Of a DNA stretch of 64,000 nucleotides, positions 13,926 through 33,602 are shown in pieces. The translations under genes and the position numbers were made by a program. Numbering within the stretch: position 1 is the stretch's first letter; each line of letters opens with the position of its first letter. This DNA comes from Phaeosaccion multiseriatum (Eukaryota > Ochrophyta, other classes). The DNA lies in assembly GCA_965112735.1 (NCBI GenBank), contig OZ218963.1, positions 1,984,001-2,048,000 on the forward strand, written 5' to 3'. The notes beneath the pieces are model-generated. The model saw nothing but the letters and a program-made list of their open reading frames with translations, was not told the origin of the DNA and ran no database searches.

Positions 13926-14541
13926 AGAGAAGTGCTCTGTCACTCCTCAATTGATTCTCCCATGATCTCTCTTTGATCTCTGGTTGTATGTATGTATGTA
14001 TGTGTGTGTGTGCGTGCGTTGCCTTGTGCAGGCCCTGATGAACGGGATGAGGGAGCGGGAGAAAGAGCTCCTCGCGGAGAGACAGCGCCTCATGGAGCTC
14101 AAGGCCGAGGAAGGGGTGGAGTTGGAGGCGCTGAGGATGCAGCTCACAGATGGCAGCCTCAACGATCAAGCCAAGCGCCGCATAAGTGTGCTCAAGTCCC
14201 GACATCGCACCAAGGTCCAGACGCTGGAGGCACGCATCACTCGTATCGACACCTCTTATGGCAACATGTGGGAGCGAGCTATGGAGGGCTACAAGTGGGT
14301 CCACCACCTACCTCAAGTTACGGTAGCGGGCAAGAAATATGCCACAATCGAGGAGTGGGCGCGTGCGCAGTTGAAGGAGCAAAAGTCACGAAGGGCACAG
14401 CTGATGAAGCAAATGGTACGCCGACAGCACATGATGCTCGATGCCGCCGCCATCACGGGGCTGGCTGGCTCGGGTTTCGGAAGTCGCGGCGTGGAGGGGA
14501 GAGGGACAGCGACGAGGGGGAACGGAAGGGGCGGAAGGGGC

Positions 14542-14575
<34 letters not shown>

Positions 14576-16359
14576 AAGGAGTAGGAGGGCCAGGACAGCG
14601 CTGGGCCTACAGCCCTCTGTCATCACCTTTGGCTACTAGCAGCCTGGGGAACAACAGCAACAGAGCAAGCAGTTTCCAAAGAAGCTGCGACGCCCCTCCC
14701 CGGACAGCAGCAGTAGCGTCAGGGTCCACAGTGAGTGGTTCCTTGGCCAACAAGGGCGGTGGAGCACGAACGAGGGCTGCCACAGCGACAACCACACCTA
14801 CGAGCGCACTCCAGGGGGGTCAGAAATGGGAGTCGAGAATCCAGCACGCCCCCCCCCCCCCCAACTCTCCTGGGGAGAGACTGATGGAGGCGGGGGGGGA
14901 GAATGATCTGCCCGGTATGGGGGGTTTCACCTCGGGCCCCGAGGAGGCGGCGGTGCTCAGGCTCTTTAGGAATGCCCTCTTTGCCGATGCGCAGGGAGGA
15001 GGGGGACGAGGAGGAGGAGGAGGAAGAGGAGGAGGAGGAGGAGGAGGAGGAGGAGGAGGAGGAGGAGGAGGAGGAGGAGGAGGAGGAGGAGGAGGAGGAG
15101 GAGGAGCCCTGAGGCAACAGCAGCCAGGGCGGGGAGCTGTGGGTTCAGAGCTTTCCCCACCCCACCAACACTCCCACCAACAGGCAGCGATAAGGGGCAT
15201 AGGCGTGGAGGAGCGACTCAGAGGCGTTTCGAGCGAAACACTCAAGTGGGTATACCAACGCGCTCAGGAGCATGTCAAGCAACAGGCCATTCACCGCGGT
15301 CGCTTCATGCGGCACGTTCCAGCAGGGGCGTGGACTGCCCCCCCCCCTGCGGCTGTGTCACCAACTGCTGCTGCTGGTGGTGTCGGAGGGCGGGCCTCCA
15401 CATCGCCCGTCAGCTCTCCTGCACATGGCCCGCGACGGCGGCTCTTCAGCAACACGCCACCGGGCCTCCCCAGCGTTGATGTGCGGTACCAGTTCTTTCC
15501 CGACCAGGGGGAGGGACTGGGAGGGGGGCAGCAACCGCAGCAGCAGCAGTTGGTGATACAGCCGCAGGGGGGGGGGCAGTCCCTGCCTCTTTTGGACAAA
15601 CCCATGCTCTCCCCGACTCCTCTCGGCAGGCGAACCTTTACAGCAGCAGCAGCAGTAGGAGGAGGAGGAGGAGGAGGAGGGGGAGGAGGAGGAGGAGGAG
15701 CTGCAAGGGTGGGTCTGCACAGCCCACACCCGGGCGGCGCGAGCATCTCTGCCCATGACAACTTCCGCCGCTCTTCGTACGGCAACAGGGTCGGGGTTGG
15801 GGAAGAGGCTCTTGCTCTCTCGCCGCCGGGTTCTGGTCTCTTCGTGGGGGACCAACAGCATTCTTCCGTGGTCGGATTGGGGGGGGGTGAGGGACGAAGA
15901 GCGGGCGGAGGAGCGGCCCCACACGCCGACCAAAGGCATCTTCCCGGGGGGGCGGGAGCGAGCAGCGGCGGTGGTGGCGGATGGCGGGGAGGGGGTGGTA
16001 GTGCGGGGGGGGGCTCAGCAGCGAGGGCTTGGAGAGGTCCTCAAGGCAGCAGCAGCAGCATGCAGATGGCGACGGGCGGGCAGGGGCAGCAGCAGAGCGG
16101 GATAATCGATAACTACCGCAAAGCGCAAGTGCAACGGCAGCAACAGAGCGACAAGAAGGCAGCGGAGGAGAGAGCGCATGCACTGCTCGGGGTGTCTTTT
16201 GCTTCTCTCGAGGGGCTACTCGTGAGGCCAGGAGAGGCCGCCAGCACGGAGTCGCTCATAGAGTCCGGCGGCGGCGAGGGGGGGGGGCATGGGTCGCCGA
16301 CCTACTCCTATCGGATACCAGCGTGGAAACCCAAGGGCCTTAAGAAACGCTTGTACTGA
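247..16359 (+). CDS. Giant coiled-coil protein, 3' part of gene (17 exons in window)
   Basis: The gene enters from the left. Exons read by eye: 247-522, 859-1107, 1831-1962, 2234-2414, 2802-2866, 3116-3199, 3411-3493, 3819-4001, 5103-5218, 5758-5847, 6252-7000, 7265-8233, 8653-9180, 10111-10272, 10567-11619, 13269-13724 and 14032-16359. All junctions are GT-AG, and their phases join into one frame of about 2567 residues ending in a stop at 16357. Most exons encode heptad-rich, highly charged helices (long Glu/Lys/Arg/Gln/Leu runs), typical of cytoskeletal coiled coils. These are interrupted by poly-Gly from GGA repeats (6709-6830, 15000-15105, 15655-15700), poly-Gln (10219-10258) and acidic runs (10875-10990). 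The last exon has a helical start and then a Gly/Ser/Gln-rich disordered tail with a basic end. No catalytic domain is visible. A motor or other head could lie upstream of base 1, so a kinesin tail or centrosomal protein is possible but not shown. Confidence 0.8.
1153..1762. repeat. GTGC/TG, TTC and CA microsatellites in one intron
   Basis: The 723-bp intron 1108-1830 holds three arrays: GTGC/TG units (about 1156-1240), an almost pure TTC array of about 215 bp (1379-1592) and CA/CACG units (about 1697-1760). Long open frames through the TTC tract translate only as poly-Leu, poly-Phe or poly-Ser and are artefacts. Confidence 0.9.
2424..3105. repeat. GGGA, TC and CCTT arrays in three consecutive introns
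   Basis: GGGA/GGAA units fill about 2424-2522. A TC array (about 2724-2763) lies just upstream of the acceptor at 2801. A CCCT/CCTT array (about 3037-3105) leads into the acceptor at 3115. The latter two are in the polypyrimidine-tract position. Confidence 0.85.
3327..3374. repeat. 9-bp tandem repeat (CTCGTCCAT), about five copies
   Basis: Near-perfect copies of a 9-bp unit lie inside intron 3200-3410. A 9-bp period keeps all frames open, which explains spurious open frames on both strands here. Confidence 0.85.
3494..3600. repeat. GTCA array beginning exactly at a 5' splice site
   Basis: The exon ends at 3493. The intron starts with GTCAGTCAGTC and continues as an almost perfect tetranucleotide array of more than 20 copies, fading into GGCA/GATA-like variants by about 3610. 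Each unit resembles the donor sequence GTCAGT. Confidence 0.9.
4139..5100. repeat. About 960-bp pyrimidine tract (TCC and TTC arrays) in an intron
   Basis: Intron 4002-5102 is almost entirely C and T on the plus strand. TCC arrays dominate 4195-4740 and 4885-4935, and a TTC array covers about 4763-4855. The tract runs into the acceptor at 5101-5102. All long open frames through it are low-complexity artefacts. Confidence 0.9.
8234..8345. repeat. GTGC/GTGT array near a 5' splice site
   Basis: The donor GTACGT at 8234 is followed within 20 bp by GTGC units, then GTGT/GTGC-rich sequence. It lies in intron 8234-8652, which has no coding signal of its own. Confidence 0.75.
9181..10110. repeat. 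930-bp intron with GGAA and CAT arrays
   Basis: After the donor at 9181, GGAA units fill about 9193-9320 and again 9360-9425. Later come CTCT-rich DNA and a CAT array (about 10039-10083) close to the acceptor at 10109-10110. No coding-like sequence is seen. Confidence 0.85.
11620..13268. repeat. 25-copy minisatellite of about 50 bp in a 1.65-kb intron
   Basis: The intron starts GTATGTGG and passes into GGGT/TG repeats. From about 11755 to 13000 it consists of about 25 head-to-tail copies of a unit with the core GAGGGGGTATGTGTCTATGC followed by ATGTGGTG and a TG/CG run. Most units are 50 bp. Shorter units lack one GTGT, and several carry an extra GGT. Point changes are very rare (one ATTTGT at about 11924). 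Open frames here translate as repeated Val/Cys and Met-His strings and are not genes. Confidence 0.93.
13725..14031. repeat. Intron with GTGA start, GA array and TATG array
   Basis: The donor begins GTGAGTGAGTGAGTGGG. A GA array lies at about 13876-13925, and a TATG/TG array at about 13986-14012 precedes the acceptor at 14030-14031. Confidence 0.8.
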
Positions 16360-16530
16360 GGAGAAGCTTGCGGCAACAACATGCTACATGACGGTCCTCG
16401 AACAGAAGAGCACCATCAGCCTTACCGAAGGTAGAGTACATCCAGCGGCCCAAACCTCTTTCGCATCTGCAAAGAAAAGGGAGACGCTTTTTTCAAATTA
16501 GTTCAATTAAAACTAATAAAAAAATTAAAC
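16360..16530. terminator. Convergent 3' region with AT-rich polyadenylation signals
   Basis: The coiled-coil gene (plus) and the SRPK gene (minus) end 171 bp apart. An AT-rich stretch at about 16495-16530 contains AATTAAAA and AATAAAA-like hexamers readable on both strands, so poly(A) signals may be shared or overlapping. Confidence 0.5.
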
Positions 16531-16754
16531 CTAAGTGTTTTTAGCACCCTCCACTGCCGCCGCCTCTACTGCCCCGCCATTATTGTGTGCATCGGATTGA
16601 GGAGGCGGAGGAGAAGGAGGAAGAAGGGCTGCCTTTGCCTTTCCTCCTCCCTGCGCCTGAGCGGGAAAGAAGGTCCCGCCGCCCCATTGCCCTCCCTGCC
16701 CTCCAGACGGGGGGGGGGGCGGAGGTGGTCGCTGCCCCTTTTCGCCATCGTCGG

Positions 16755-16791
<37 letters not shown>

Positions 16792-17840
16792 GGTGGACCC
16801 TTCTTCCTTCGGATCCTCCGTATACGCGTCCTTGAGCCACGCGTGGTTGAGCATCTCCCGCGCTGTTGCCCTCTTGGCTGGGTCCATCTCTAGCATTGGT
16901 CGCAAAAAGGCAGCTGCCTCGTTCGCGTCCTTGCGAGAAAAGTGGTATTTGTCCACCAGCACCTCGCTCAGTCCCCACATCTTGAGGTTGTGAATGTGCC
17001 GGAGCTCGCCCTTGCGATTAAAGTACTGCCGACTGTACTTGCCTTCCACTTGGAGCCGGCGTGGGAACTTGCCCAGGAGCTCGTAACACTGCGCCAAGTG
17101 GTCCTCGTCTCGGTCATAATCCTCCCCAGAGCGAGGGTCGTATAGAAGGTCCCCAGTCAGCAGCTCGAAGCAAATGCACGCCATTGACCACATGTCCGCA
17201 CTTGTCTCGTAGTTGAGGCCCAAGATCACCTCCGGGGAGCGATACTGACGCGTCTGAATGTCCTCACTAAAGTGCTTGTGTGTCCAGCATGCGTTCCCCA
17301 GGTCCACAACCGCCACCCTCACGTTCCTTAAATCCTTGGTCAGCATGGCAAGTCGGTCCTTCTTGGCCGCGTTGGAGGCGCGATCAGCGCCAGAAGAAAT
17401 GTCTCCCTCAAAGCCCTGGCAGGGGGAAGGGCTTTTCCTCTTTGGCGTCTTGGGGAAAGGCCTGGGCGAACCCGATCGCTGAGGGTTATCCCGCTCCTCC
17501 CCACCGCCTGGGGGTGCAGGGGGAAGTGGCAAATCTCCCCTGGCTCCGCGAGTCCCCCTTGGACTAGCCCCCCCTTCCGTTACCCCTCCGTCGGATGAAA
17601 ATGGCGGTGCTGAGGGGGGTCCGCTCTCGCCCCCACCCCCACCCGTGGCACTAGCAGCAACACCTCCAGTTGATCCTCCTGCTACGGTGTCCGAGCTAGC
17701 TTCTCCTTCCTCCTCCTCCTCTTCTTCCACCTGACTGATGAGGTGCTCCACCCTTAGACTCAGCGGTTTCACCTCAAGCACATCCAGGTACCCGCGGCAC
17801 TTGCTCGCCTCCACTGAGTCCCCGGTAGCAGCAGCAGTGG

Positions 17841-17873
<33 letters not shown>

Positions 17874-19133
17874 GAGCAGAAGTAGCACAAGAAAGCGCCG
17901 CCACAGCGCTCATGTCCACCCCCTTCAGACGGAGGTCCTCGCTCCGTCGAAGAGGAAACACCGATACCCCAGAGCACATCGCTGCATGCAATCCGCTGCT
18001 TCTGGTGCTGCTCCAGCTCCTGCTACTTTCCTTCTTGCCCTTCTCTGTCGTCTCTGTTCCCACCCCCTCGGCCACCATCCCCTCCACCTGGCCCTCTCCG
18101 CACTCCTCGACATCCTCCTCGGGGAAGGAAGAGTCATACACAAGGAACTTTAAGCCCTCCACCTTGTCTTCTAAAAAGCCCAGCACAAGGTCAGAGTGGA
18201 GGGCGTGGTAATGTAAGCTCCATCCCGTTGGTACTGCTGGGGAGTCTTTCAGTGACCCGAAGGTCTTCACGAGAGCAGCATCGGCACCACTCTGCTGCGG
18301 CTGCTGTGACCTGTCCTCTGGACCTCCCTTGCTCGATGCTTCTTCATCCAACCCCTCCTCAAGCTCGTCCACTGTACACCCCAACGCCCTCGCCACTGCA
18401 GGCACCACACCTGCGGTGTCTCGGCCCACGCCTCGAATCATAAAAGCTGTACTGAAGCTGGAGTCTGAATCTTGTTCGTCCTCTTCTTCTCTGTCCCCAC
18501 TCGCTGCCGTACCTGTCTTACCGGTGCTATCACCAGAAAACTCTCCGTCTTTCTCTCCTTCTCCTGCTGCTTCTTCCTCGTCACCACAATGAAGCCGGAA
18601 GAGCCACTCTCCGGAAGCTGACGCGTGGCAGCCTTTAAAGGCGCCATCACTCGCGTCCGCCTCCTGCTGCTGCTGTGGCTGCCGATGCGGAGAACCAAAC
18701 GCCTGTGTCAACTTTTCCGCTGAGACTAAGGCGACAACACACGAAGCGTACTCCGCGGGAGGCTCCTCCCATTCGGCCAGGGACAGTGAATTGAGTTTTA
18801 GCTGACCAAGGATGGTGGCGAAGGCATCCTCCTCCGCTTGGTCTACCTTCACGGCCAACTCATGCAAGTCAGCGGGAGCACCCTTCGCTGCTGCTGCTCC
18901 TGCTGCTTCTGCTGCTCCTCCTGCTGCTGCTGCGGCTCCCGATACTGTCGCTCCAGCTTGAGAGGAGTGATGCCGTGGAGGTGATGACAATGACGAGGAC
19001 GAAGGTGATGAACAGGAGGAAGAGTCTGGGGATGATGATGAGGAGGAGGAAGAAGATGATGAGCAGGAGCGCGAATCGGTTGCGGGAGACGCTGAGGGCG
19101 GCGAAGAATCCGAAGGCGAAGGCTGATGAGACC

Positions 19134-19164
<31 letters not shown>

Positions 19165-21036
19165 GCTACTCTGGGGCTTGCTCTCGATGTCGCCTACTCC
19201 GTCCACGTCCTTCTTGATGTCCCCTGCGGTGACGGAGGTCACCAATGCCGCCACTCCTGCCGCCGCTGCCGCAGCTGGCATCATGTTGGCCCGAATAAAC
19301 TCCCTGACTCTTCGCGGTCGAGCCGAGATCATGGGCAGAGCCTGTGATACTGATGGCGCTGCTGCGGCTGTTGCTGCTGTTGCCGCTGCATCACCCACTC
19401 CAGCTGATGCTACTTCTGGGGCTGCTCCACGTGCTATAGCCTCACTGTCGTTGAAGGACACGGACTTGTGCAGCCGTACCTCTTCATCGCTGCTCTTGGT
19501 GCGATCACCACCCGTCACATCAGCCGGTACAGCAGCTATCACAGAGGCCGTGCTACCCGTAGCGGCGACAGTAGGAGCCGCGACACCACCACCTCCTCCT
19601 CCTCCTCCTCCAGCACCAGCAGCCACAGTAGCAGTAGCAGCGGTGGCAGTGCTGGTTCCCTTCTTCTTGGCCGCCGCTGCCAGCTTCTTCTTCAACTTCT
19701 TCTTGAGCTTCCTCTTGTCCTCTGTCGACAGCCCCTCCTCGTCCGCTCGAGCGAGCTCCGCGCTGAGGTCCTTGATAGATCCTCCTTGTGGCTGGTCAAA
19801 GGGGCCCGGCGGCTGAAGCTCCCGAGGGGGCACAGAAGGCGGCATGTCCAAGAGAATGTTCTCCGGCTTGAGGTCTGTATGGATTATGTGGCAGAGCCTG
19901 TGCAGAAAATCCAAACCCGCGCAGACTTGCTTGGCTATGCTCTTGACAATGGGCACGGGGATGCCGTGGTAGTTGTACCGTTTGATGACGCTGAGCAAGT
20001 TGCAGCCCAGCATTTCGAAGACCATGCACACGTGCAAACCGTGGGGGCCTCGGTGGTCGAAGCTGTCAATAAGACGGACGCAGTGGCAATCAGCCGTTGT
20101 CGGTTCTCGAGGACCAGTGCTGCTGCTGCTGATGCCACCTCCTGAGGTCCCGCTCCCACTCCCCTGCCCCGAAGCTTCGCCGCTCCTGCTGGTGCCATTG
20201 CCGTGCTTGGCCTTATCATCGCCGGACATGCCTCTAAGGGCATCGTGGTTGTTGCAAATGGTCTGCAAGAGCTCGATCTCGTCCCTAGCGGCCTCCGTAT
20301 AGTGCTCTGCCGACTTTTGCACCTTTAAGGCCACGTACGGCGGAAGCCCGCCCCCCCCCTCCTTGCCCTTTGTCTGATGACAGTCGTCTCTCGCCATCCA
20401 CACTGTGCTGAAGTGGCCCCACCCCAGCTTCTTCACCACCACGTATCGATTCCCAAAAATGTCCCCCACCTTGACTGGGTGATAGCCCCCTACTGCATAC
20501 CCTTCCGTGCCCTCGTCCTCGTCGTCCGAGAACTCGATGGTTCCCATTCCCGCTCCCGGTGCTCCTGCTGCTGCACCCCCGCCTCCACCATCTGTCACTC
20601 CTGCTCCTTTGATACCAGTAACTTTGCCGCCCGATATGCCGAAACCGGGCGTCGCAGTGGCAGCGCCCACGTCGCTTGAGGAGCCAATGTACTTCTCCCT
20701 ACTGTCCGTGGAGCTGCGTCCGCTTGTGCTAGAATAGTCGTCGTCGTCGTCGTCATCGACTCTGTGTTCCGTCTGTTCGCCCTTCCTCTTCTGATTGCGG
20801 GAGCTGCTCGCTTTGAACCCACCAGCTTTCCCTCCTGGCGCTGGAACTTTGCTTCCACCTGTCCCTCCTCCGGAGGCCGCGGCCACCACCGCCGCCGCTG
20901 CTGCTGCTGCTGCTCTGCCTTTCTTTCCCTTTCCCTTGCCACCCCTCTTTTTCCGAGCCCCAGCTGGCAGATTGAGCATCGTGGCTTCAGGCGCACAAAC
21001 GGGCGGAGCGGGAACAGGGTGGAATGATGTGTCCAT
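16531..21036 (-). CDS. SR-protein kinase (SRPK family), intronless
   Basis: A 1501-residue serine/threonine kinase that by family phosphorylates SR splicing factors. An Ala/Gly-rich N-terminus (1-190) is followed by the kinase N-lobe: LGWGHFSTVW (about 203-212) and the lysine in VALKV (K238). The catalytic loop HTDLKPEN has D388. The metal-binding motif is DLGNACW (D1245), the SRPK form of DFG. The C-lobe has RQYRSPEVILG, the acidic SGEDYDRDEDH stretch and a final subdomain near the C-terminus. Between HTDLKPEN and DLGN lies a spacer of about 850 residues, rich in Ala, Ser and Glu with poly-Ala/Gln. SRPKs normally carry a spacer at exactly this place, but one of a few hundred residues or fewer. 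The ATG at 21036 gives the full open frame. One uninterrupted 4.5-kb exon contrasts with the intron-rich neighbours. Confidence 0.95.
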
Positions 21037-21633
21037 CCAAAGCTGCGCTTTAGTCGCCCCCCTACCCAGCCCCAGCGGTCACACCACCCTTAACCAGCAG
21101 AGTGGGTAGTTCCTAGTTCCAATAGTAGCGTGGACACGCCGTGTCTTGTCTTGATACCTGGCAGATATCGGGGAAGAGAAGGAAGAAATTTTGAAAGAGC
21201 TTCTTATTTTTCTCCGATCACCACCGCTGCACTACACAGGTATTTCCTCTGCTCCTTCCATTTATCATGTATTCTACTCCTGCTGACGGTGATGGTGCTG
21301 CTGGTGCTGCAGCCACTGCTCTCTGCCTCTCATCCCTCTCCTTCCCTCCCTCCCCGCCCTTCCCCACCTTTCTCCTCTGCTTTTTCACCCCCTTCTTTTG
21401 CTCTTCTTCCCACAGCAGCAGCCAGTCCTGGACACCAGGACACGCCATACACAACCACAATTCACGAAGCCTTACCTTAGAGGCTCCCGGGGATACTCAG
21501 CTCCCTGATGAAATCGATGAAAGGCCTTGGCCGGTTTTGGGAGAAGCCTCCAGAGAACCCCCCTGGGTTTTTGGCGTTTTGACTTAAGCCAACAGCGAGG
21601 AATAGCACCTCCCTCAACCCCCTTTGTGCGCGG
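21037..21633. promoter_or_regulatory. Divergent intergenic region (SRPK / LRR gene)
   Basis: These 597 bp separate two divergent start codons. The region holds CT-rich stretches (21330-21415) and no convincing coding sequence, tRNA or TATA box. It should contain both promoters and 5' leaders; an upstream 5' exon of the plus-strand gene cannot be excluded. Confidence 0.4.
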
Positions 21634-31294
<9,661 letters not shown>

Positions 31295-31854
31295 GCGAGA
31301 GTGAGTGAGGGAGAGAGGGAGTGAGTGAGAGGCTGCATGGCTTCTCACTTCTCACCAGAACACTTTTAAAACTCTAATTTCCAAAATTTATTTTGTATCA
31401 AAGCAATCAGTGTGGTCGGTGCATGTAATAAAAAAAGGAAGGGAAGGGATGTCGGCATACATCGATCCTGTGAGCTTGAGGCAGCGCGGGCCGCCCTTGG
31501 CCCGCTCCTCACAGCCTGGTGTCAGGGCACAACAGGGGAGTGCCTAGCTACGTCTGGGTCTCCTGTGTTGTTGTTGTTGCTGCTGCTACTGCTGCTGCTG
31601 CTGCTGCTGCTCCTATGCTTGGATGCCTCAGTCCGTATTGGGCCGTATCTGTGGAAGGGATGAAAGCGAGGATGGGTCAAAAGGACAAGAAGGGTGGAGG
31701 AGGGGAGGGAGGGTCAAAAGGGGGAAGCGAGACAGCAGGGGTGGAAAGGTAGGGTAAGGGGGGCCAGACAGAAAAAGGAGGGAAGAGCGACAACAACACA
31801 AGAAGACGGAAGCGGACAAAGCCTTGTAGCCTTGCTACCTCTCACTCTTGCTGC
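31295..31854. other. Convergent intergenic region
   Basis: The 3' ends of the LRR gene (plus) and the hemerythrin E3 gene (minus) face each other. An AATAAA at 31427-31432 suits the plus-strand gene. The rest has a short TGT/GCT array (about 31563-31612) and GGGA-rich sequence. No gene is seen. Confidence 0.5.
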
Positions 31855-33522
31855 TCAGTGCCGAAGGGGTGGGGCAGGGGTGTTGCCGCCAAAACAAGTC
31901 AACCCCCACCCATTTTTGCTTACCTGGCTCTCGACCCGTGTATTGTACGACCCGCACTCGCCACAGCGGTGGTAGAGAAAGTGGAAGGGCACAATGCTGG
32001 TCTTCTCGCAGTCATGGCACTGCACCTTGGCTTTGACGTCTTTGTACTCTGCCGGCATGGGCTGTGCTGCTACGGCCCGATCGAGCTGCGAGAAGTACTC
32101 TCTTAAATCCTCCATCGATTTGAGGCAGATTGGGCACCGGTAGGGAAACGTCTGTGGGATTGATGGCAATGGATGGATGGACGGGCCGATGGCAATGGAT
32201 GAATGGGCACGCACAGGACAAGGAGCAACAAACACAACAAAAGCTCAGACACAGCCCCACACCATGCATGTGATCATCAAACAGGCGGAGGATAAGAGAT
32301 CTTCCTTCTGCTTCTTCTCTTCCTTCTCAGTCATTAAGGCGAGTGAGAGGAAGCTCCTCACCCTCCCTCCCTCCCTCACCTGTCCCGCGTCCCTCTGAAT
32401 GTATTCCTTGTAGCACTGCAAATGCATCATGTGTCCACAGCGCAGCCCCTTCACTTGCGAGGTGGACGTGAACATGAGCTCATGGCAGATGGGGCAGTTA
32501 CCCCCCAGTGCCTGATTCACGCTGGAGAGAAACGAGAGATGCGTTGGAGGGAGTGATTGCGTGAAGGGATGGAGTCATGGAAGAAGGTGAGGAGGGGGGG
32601 GGGTCTTACTCGTGTTCCTTGTACCCTCTATGACACTGTTCTTCGCCGCTACCTCTACCTGTCCCTTCGCGTTCTGTCGAAGCAGGCTGCGAAGAACGCT
32701 CCGCCCCCCCCCCCACCCCTCCCCTTCCCTTCTTTATCTTGACCACTCTGGACATCATGTGAAAGTGTCATGCCTGTCTTTCACACCTGCGATACACTAG
32801 ACACTAGTCGGAGGACCTCTCTTTTGGCCGCCACACCGAAGTAAAAGCCAACAATGAACAGATACCAAAAACTCCACACTCCACCCTGGCCTACACTGAA
32901 CAGAATTTCGCGAGTCACAACTCCACTCCACTCCACCCGCCGCTTACCAAGGGTGTGTGTCCGTGCCCATGCTGATGCAGGCGTTACACTTCATACAGTG
33001 CCAGAAGTCAATGCCGAGTCCCTTGCCGACGCGGCACACATTGCAGTACGGGCAATGGTAAATGTCCTTCCCAGGGGCGTCGTCAAACAGTTTACATATA
33101 CTGCAGTAGTATCGGGCAAGCTGCCGATTCTCTTGAGAAGAAACCCCAGAAGGAAGGGAAGACCCCAAAACAGAAGCAGAATGGGAGCAAGAGGCGGAGG
33201 CGGAGGCCGGAATGGTAGAGGTGGTAGTAGGAGAAGGAGAGGAAGAGGAGGAGGACGATGATATACTCCGTTCCTCCGTCCCGCAGGCCGGGTTGCTACA
33301 CGACTTATCAACGGGCTGCATGGTACCACACCGCATGCAAAGCATCTCTTGCACGGCGTATCTGTCCATGGTGTGCTCCATCACCTGTTGTTGTTGTTGT
33401 CGTTGTTGTTGTCATTCCCCGCCGCAAGCCAAACCAGTGGTGGTGGCAGCGGCGAGCGGAGGCCACAAGAGAGTGAGCCGGAGTAGTAGTAGTACAACAC
33501 CAACAACAACAACAACAACAAC

Positions 33523-33557
<35 letters not shown>

Positions 33558-33564
33558 CAACACC

Positions 33565-33602
<38 letters not shown>

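Noticed and set aside
247-16359. Naming the coiled-coil gene as a kinesin
   Set aside because: No motor domain or kinesin signature lies inside the window; coiled-coil composition alone is not enough.
16579-21027. Many open frames on the strand opposite SRPK and in its other frames
   Set aside because: They are shadows of a GC-rich, repeat-rich coding exon; they lack family motifs, and the SRPK frame explains the conservation.
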